This document shows, in pieces, positions 60,456 through 64,000 of a stretch of DNA of 64,000 nt; position 1 is the stretch's first letter, and every line of letters begins with the position of its first letter. Below the pieces are notes generated by a model that was given only the letters and a program-made list of their open reading frames with translations, did not search any database and was not told the origin of the DNA. The stretch spans positions 105,979-169,978 of the forward strand of contig CAJTCS010000006.1 of the NCBI GenBank assembly GCA_910574995.1. Reading direction: 5' to 3'. Source of the DNA: Oscillospiraceae bacterium (GTDB taxonomy: Bacteria > Bacillota > Clostridia > Oscillospirales > Acutalibacteraceae). Both the position numbers and the translations under genes were made by a program.

Positions 60456-61217
60456 ATGGGAAAAAGCAAGCAGTTGAAAACGACCGAGCCCTTGGCGGCG
60501 GGCATCATCCTGGGGGCGTTCCTGTTGTGCATGGCGCTTAGCGCCTTTGGGTATGGCAGGGCCCAGGCCGCCGCCCAAAGGGCCGCCCGCCAGGCTGTGG
60601 GGGCCGCCGCCCAGGTTGCGGACAGCAGCCGCCTGTTTGCCGGGTATACCCAGCTGGAGGACCCCCTTTTGGTCCTGGTGAACAACTGGGTCCCCTTGCC
60701 GGAGGGCTGGGAGGTGACGCCCCGCATGGTAGACGACGAGCTTGTAGACCTGCGCATGTACGAGGACTATACCGCCATGTGCAGGGCCGCCGCCCAGGAG
60801 GACGTATGGTTCTGGGTGGCCTCGGGCTACCGCAGCGTGGAAGAGCAGCGGGGCGTGCTGGGGCGCGCTATCGGGGAGGGGGAGCAGGCTGGCCTTACGG
60901 CGGAAGCCGCCCGGCAAGAGGCCCTGCGCACCATCGCCCGCCCTGGATACAGCGAGCACCACACGGGCCTGGCCATAGACCTGAACGACGTCAGCAGCGG
61001 ATTCGAGGATACCCCCGCCTATGCCTGGCTGCAGCGGCGGGGGGCCGACTACGGCTTTATACAGCGGTATCAAGGGGACAAGTCCCACATCACCGGCATC
61101 GACAACGAAAGCTGGCACTACCGCTATGTGGGGAAAAAACACGCCAAAGAGATGCGCCGCCTGGACATGTGCCTGGAGGAATATGTGGTCTACCTGCAAA
61201 AACAGGGCGTGCGGTAA
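60456..61217 (+). CDS. VanY-type D-Ala-D-Ala carboxypeptidase (M15B)
   Basis: 253 residues. One N-terminal membrane anchor (about residues 13-35) and an extracellular peptidase M15 domain. The zinc ligands lie in SEHHTGLAIDL (His and Asp) and ESWHYRYVG (Glu and His); VASGYRSVEEQRGVL is the usual upstream motif. It trims the terminal D-Ala from peptidoglycan stems. No vancomycin-resistance genes are adjacent, so it is probably a housekeeping enzyme. Confidence 0.85.
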   Translation: MGKSKQLKTTEPLAAGIILGAFLLCMALSAFGYGRAQAAAQRAARQAVGAAAQVADSSRLFAGYTQLEDPLLVLVNNWVPLPEGWEVTPRMVDDELVDLRMYEDYTAMCRAAAQEDVWFWVASGYRSVEEQRGVLGRAIGEGEQAGLTAEAARQEALRTIARPGYSEHHTGLAIDLNDVSSGFEDTPAYAWLQRRGADYGFIQRYQGDKSHITGIDNESWHYRYVGKKHAKEMRRLDMCLEEYVVYLQKQGVR

Positions 61218-61278
61218 GGGGCGGGCCAGCCGTCCCGGCGGGGGGATGATTTTCCCGGGGCCAAAATGCGGTTCCCTG

Positions 61279-61307
61279 TTGCCAAAAGCGGGAATTTTTG
61301 CTATAGT
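61279..61307 (+). promoter_or_regulatory. Promoter of gltX
   Basis: TTGCCA (61279-61284) and TATAGT (61302-61307) are 17 bases apart. No T-box leader motif is visible in the short leader. Confidence 0.65.
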
Positions 61308-61387
61308 TAATAGAATAGGGCGCAAGGGCGCCCGGGCCTTTGCGGCCGGCATATGACCACTATACCATAAATAAGGGGAAAATAGCA

Positions 61388-62839
61388 ATGCAGACAGTGA
61401 GGACACGCTTCGCCCCCAGCCCCACGGGGTTCATGCATGTGGGGAACCTGCGCACGGCGCTGTATGCCTACCTGGTGGCAAAATCCCAGGGCGGCCAGTT
61501 CATTTTGCGTATCGAGGATACCGACCAAGGGCGCCTGGTAGAGGGCGCGGAGGATATGATCTATCAAACCCTCCGCCAGGTGGGCCTTGCCCACGACGAG
61601 GGCCCCGATGTGGGCGGGCCGTGCGGCCCGTATGTCCAAAGCGAACGCCTGGGCCTGTATAAGCCCTACGCAGAGCAGCTGGTACAAGCGGGCAAGGCCT
61701 ATTACTGCTTCTGCACCAAAGAGCGGCTGGAAAGCCTGAAGGCCGGGGACGCCTTCGGTGGGTATGACCGGCACTGCCGCGACCTGCCCCAGGAGGAGGT
61801 ACAGCGCCTTTTAGACGCGGGCACCCCCTATGTAATCCGGCAAAAAGCGCCCCTTACCGGCTCTACCACCTTCCAAGACGCGGTGTTTGGGGAGATTACC
61901 ATTGAAAACAAAGAGATAGAGGACCAGGTGCTGCTGAAGGCCGACGGTTATCCCACCTACAACTTCGCCAACGTAGTCGACGACCACCTGATGGGTGTTA
62001 CCCACGTGGTGCGGGGGTGCGAGTACCTTACCTCCACGCCCAAATATGACCTGTTGTACGAGGCCTTTGGCTGGGATATCCCCACCTATGTCCACCTGCC
62101 CCTCATTATGGGCCGCAACGAAGACGGCTCTGTTTCCAAGCTGGCCAAGCGCCATGGCTCTACCAGCTTTGCGGGGCTGCTGGAAGAGGGGTACCTGGCC
62201 CCTGTCATCACCAATTTTATCGCCCTTCTGGGCTGGGCCCCCAAGGATAACCGGGAGGTCTTCTCTTTACAGGAGCTGGTAGGCGCGTTCTCCATCGAGG
62301 GCGTCAGCAAGTCCCCGGCCGTGTTCGACTATGACAAGCTTACCTGGTTCAACGGGGAATACATCAAGGCCATGGGGGAAGAGGCGTTTTTGGCCCATGC
62401 CCTGCCCTATTATAAAGAGGTGTTCCCAGGGGACAAGCCCTGGCCTGTACTGCAAAGCATTTTGCAGGCGCGCATTTCAAAATTCAACGAGATACCCGGC
62501 CTGCTTCATTTTTTCAAGGAGCTGCCCGATTACCCCGTGGATTTCTTCGTAAACAAAAAGAGCAAGACGACCCTGGAAAACAGCCCCCACATGCTGCGGG
62601 CCGCCATCGGGGTACTGGAGGGGCTGCCCGCCTGGGAGCTGGACGCCATACACGAAGCGTTGATAAGCCTAGCCCAGGAGCTGGAAGTGAAAAACGGCGC
62701 CCTGTTGTGGCCGGTGCGCATTGCGGCGGCGGGTACGTTGGTAACGCCGGGCGGGGCCATGGAGATCCTAGCCCTGCTGGGCCGGGAAGAAGCCCTGCGC
62801 CGCCTGCGGCTGGGGCTTGCGAAGCTGCAAAGCGCCTGA
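61388..62839 (+). CDS. gltX: Glutamyl-tRNA synthetase
   Basis: 483 residues from the ATG at 61388. The class I HIGH-type motif is [18 protein letters not shown], and the KMSKS-type motif is [10 protein letters not shown], with Ala where Ser is most common. The catalytic core, the stem-contact fold and the anticodon-binding C-terminus are present at normal length. It charges tRNA-Glu in the cytosol. GlnRS follows, so a transamidation route for Gln-tRNA may not be needed here. Confidence 0.9.
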   Translation: MQTVRTRFAPSPTGFMHVGNLRTALYAYLVAKSQGGQFILRIEDTDQGRLVEGAEDMIYQTLRQVGLAHDEGPDVGGPCGPYVQSERLGLYKPYAEQLVQAGKAYYCFCTKERLESLKAGDAFGGYDRHCRDLPQEEVQRLLDAGTPYVIRQKAPLTGSTTFQDAVFGEITIENKEIEDQVLLKADGYPTYNFANVVDDHLMGVTHVVRGCEYLTSTPKYDLLYEAFGWDIPTYVHLPLIMGRNEDGSVSKLAKRHGSTSFAGLLEEGYLAPVITNFIALLGWAPKDNREVFSLQELVGAFSIEGVSKSPAVFDYDKLTWFNGEYIKAMGEEAFLAHALPYYKEVFPGDKPWPVLQSILQARISKFNEIPGLLHFFKELPDYPVDFFVNKKSKTTLENSPHMLRAAIGVLEGLPAWELDAIHEALISLAQELEVKNGALLWPVRIAAAGTLVTPGGAMEILALLGREEALRRLRLGLAKLQSA

Positions 62840-62911
62840 CAAATCCATCCGGGATGGAACAAAATGAAGGGGTCCAGGGGACTTGTTCCCTGATAGGGTT
62901 TGGGGGTGAGC

Positions 62912-62960
62912 GCGTCCCAGTGGGACGCTGCTGCGAACCGCCCGAGTCGGGAGACGAGAC
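62912..62960 (+). repeat. Dispersed hairpin motif, copy B
   Basis: GCGTCCC-AGT-GGGACGC is a seven-pair stem with the same AGT loop as copy A (44283-44330), followed by a similar 32-base tail ending in CGAGAC. It lies in the gltX-glnS gap. Confidence 0.5.
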
Positions 62961-63099
62961 AGCCCCAAGACCTTGCCGTAGGGGGCGTTGCTTTGCCCCC
63001 GGAGGCTTTCCGCTACTCAAAAATAATTTTTGCAAGATGTATAATAAAAGAAAAATACCGGAGCGTGAATACAAAGAGGAAAAGAAAGGGAATCGGAAT

Positions 63100-64000
<901 letters not shown>

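Noticed and set aside
62840-63099. T-box leader before glnS
   Set aside because: The conserved T-box bulge sequence and specifier stem were not found; the region is better explained by a dispersed hairpin repeat.

Overview
The window looks like a chromosome segment of a gut-type Clostridia (Bacillota) species. The signs are AGGAGG-type ribosome sites, TTGACA/TATAAT promoters, an agr-type peptide quorum-sensing locus, LytTR and Rrf2 regulators, GAAC-N4-GTTC SOS boxes, Tn916-like and CTn-like mobile genes, and a GC-rich backbone with both GluRS and GlnRS. No rRNA, tRNA or CRISPR array was seen.

Layout. (1) 1-5.4 kb: the tail of a repeat protein, then a trio of overlapping tyrosine recombinases (a RIT-type element) whose right end cuts a YolD-like gene. 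That gene sits behind a frameshifted Y-family polymerase with two perfect SOS boxes. (2) 5.4-8.9 kb: an agr locus, with XRE-agrA-agrC on the minus strand and agrD-agrB divergent. (3) 9-18.7 kb: a mosaic of integrative-element cargo: sigma-like regulator, small and large serine recombinases (the large one truncated), XF1762-like, YodL/DUF3846, ribbon-helix-helix, CHAP and Rpn-type nuclease genes, several of them frameshifted. (4) 18.8-20.6 kb: the lysis and tail end of a prophage (XhlA-like, holin, tail-side genes) carrying what reads as a type I toxin-antitoxin pair. (5) 20.7-42 kb: more mosaic: split integrase remnants, a chimeric RepA, a flavin/Fe-S ene-reductase with its Crp/Fnr regulator, aldo/keto reductases, decayed BtrH-like, CPBP and immunity-like genes, an intact ABC exporter with a two-component system, Tn916-like regulators, a DUF2000/EamA/AraC group and a wrecked cysK. 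(6) 42.1-64 kb: ordinary backbone: metY with a divergent Rrf2 regulator, two chemoreceptors (one beside a solute-binding lipoprotein, one in an overlapping operon with an FMN-binding lipoprotein), an esterase/acyltransferase/DUF6320 operon, two large hybrid histidine kinases, a glutamine amidotransferase, a VanY-type peptidase, gltX and the start of glnS.

How parts work together. AgrB would process AgrD, AgrC would sense the product and AgrA would act on LytTR-like repeats before agrD. The Crp/Fnr protein probably controls the ene-reductase through a palindrome centred near -41.5. The 30-35 kb block is a self-contained exporter with its own sensor kinase and regulator. The Rrf2 protein probably controls metY and sulfur metabolism. 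The 45-59 kb region is a chemosensory and signalling cluster.

Broken genes cluster between about 3.9 and 42 kb, while the flanking backbone genes are intact. This argues for decay of acquired DNA rather than general sequence error. All functions come from motif recognition by eye; no database search was run.
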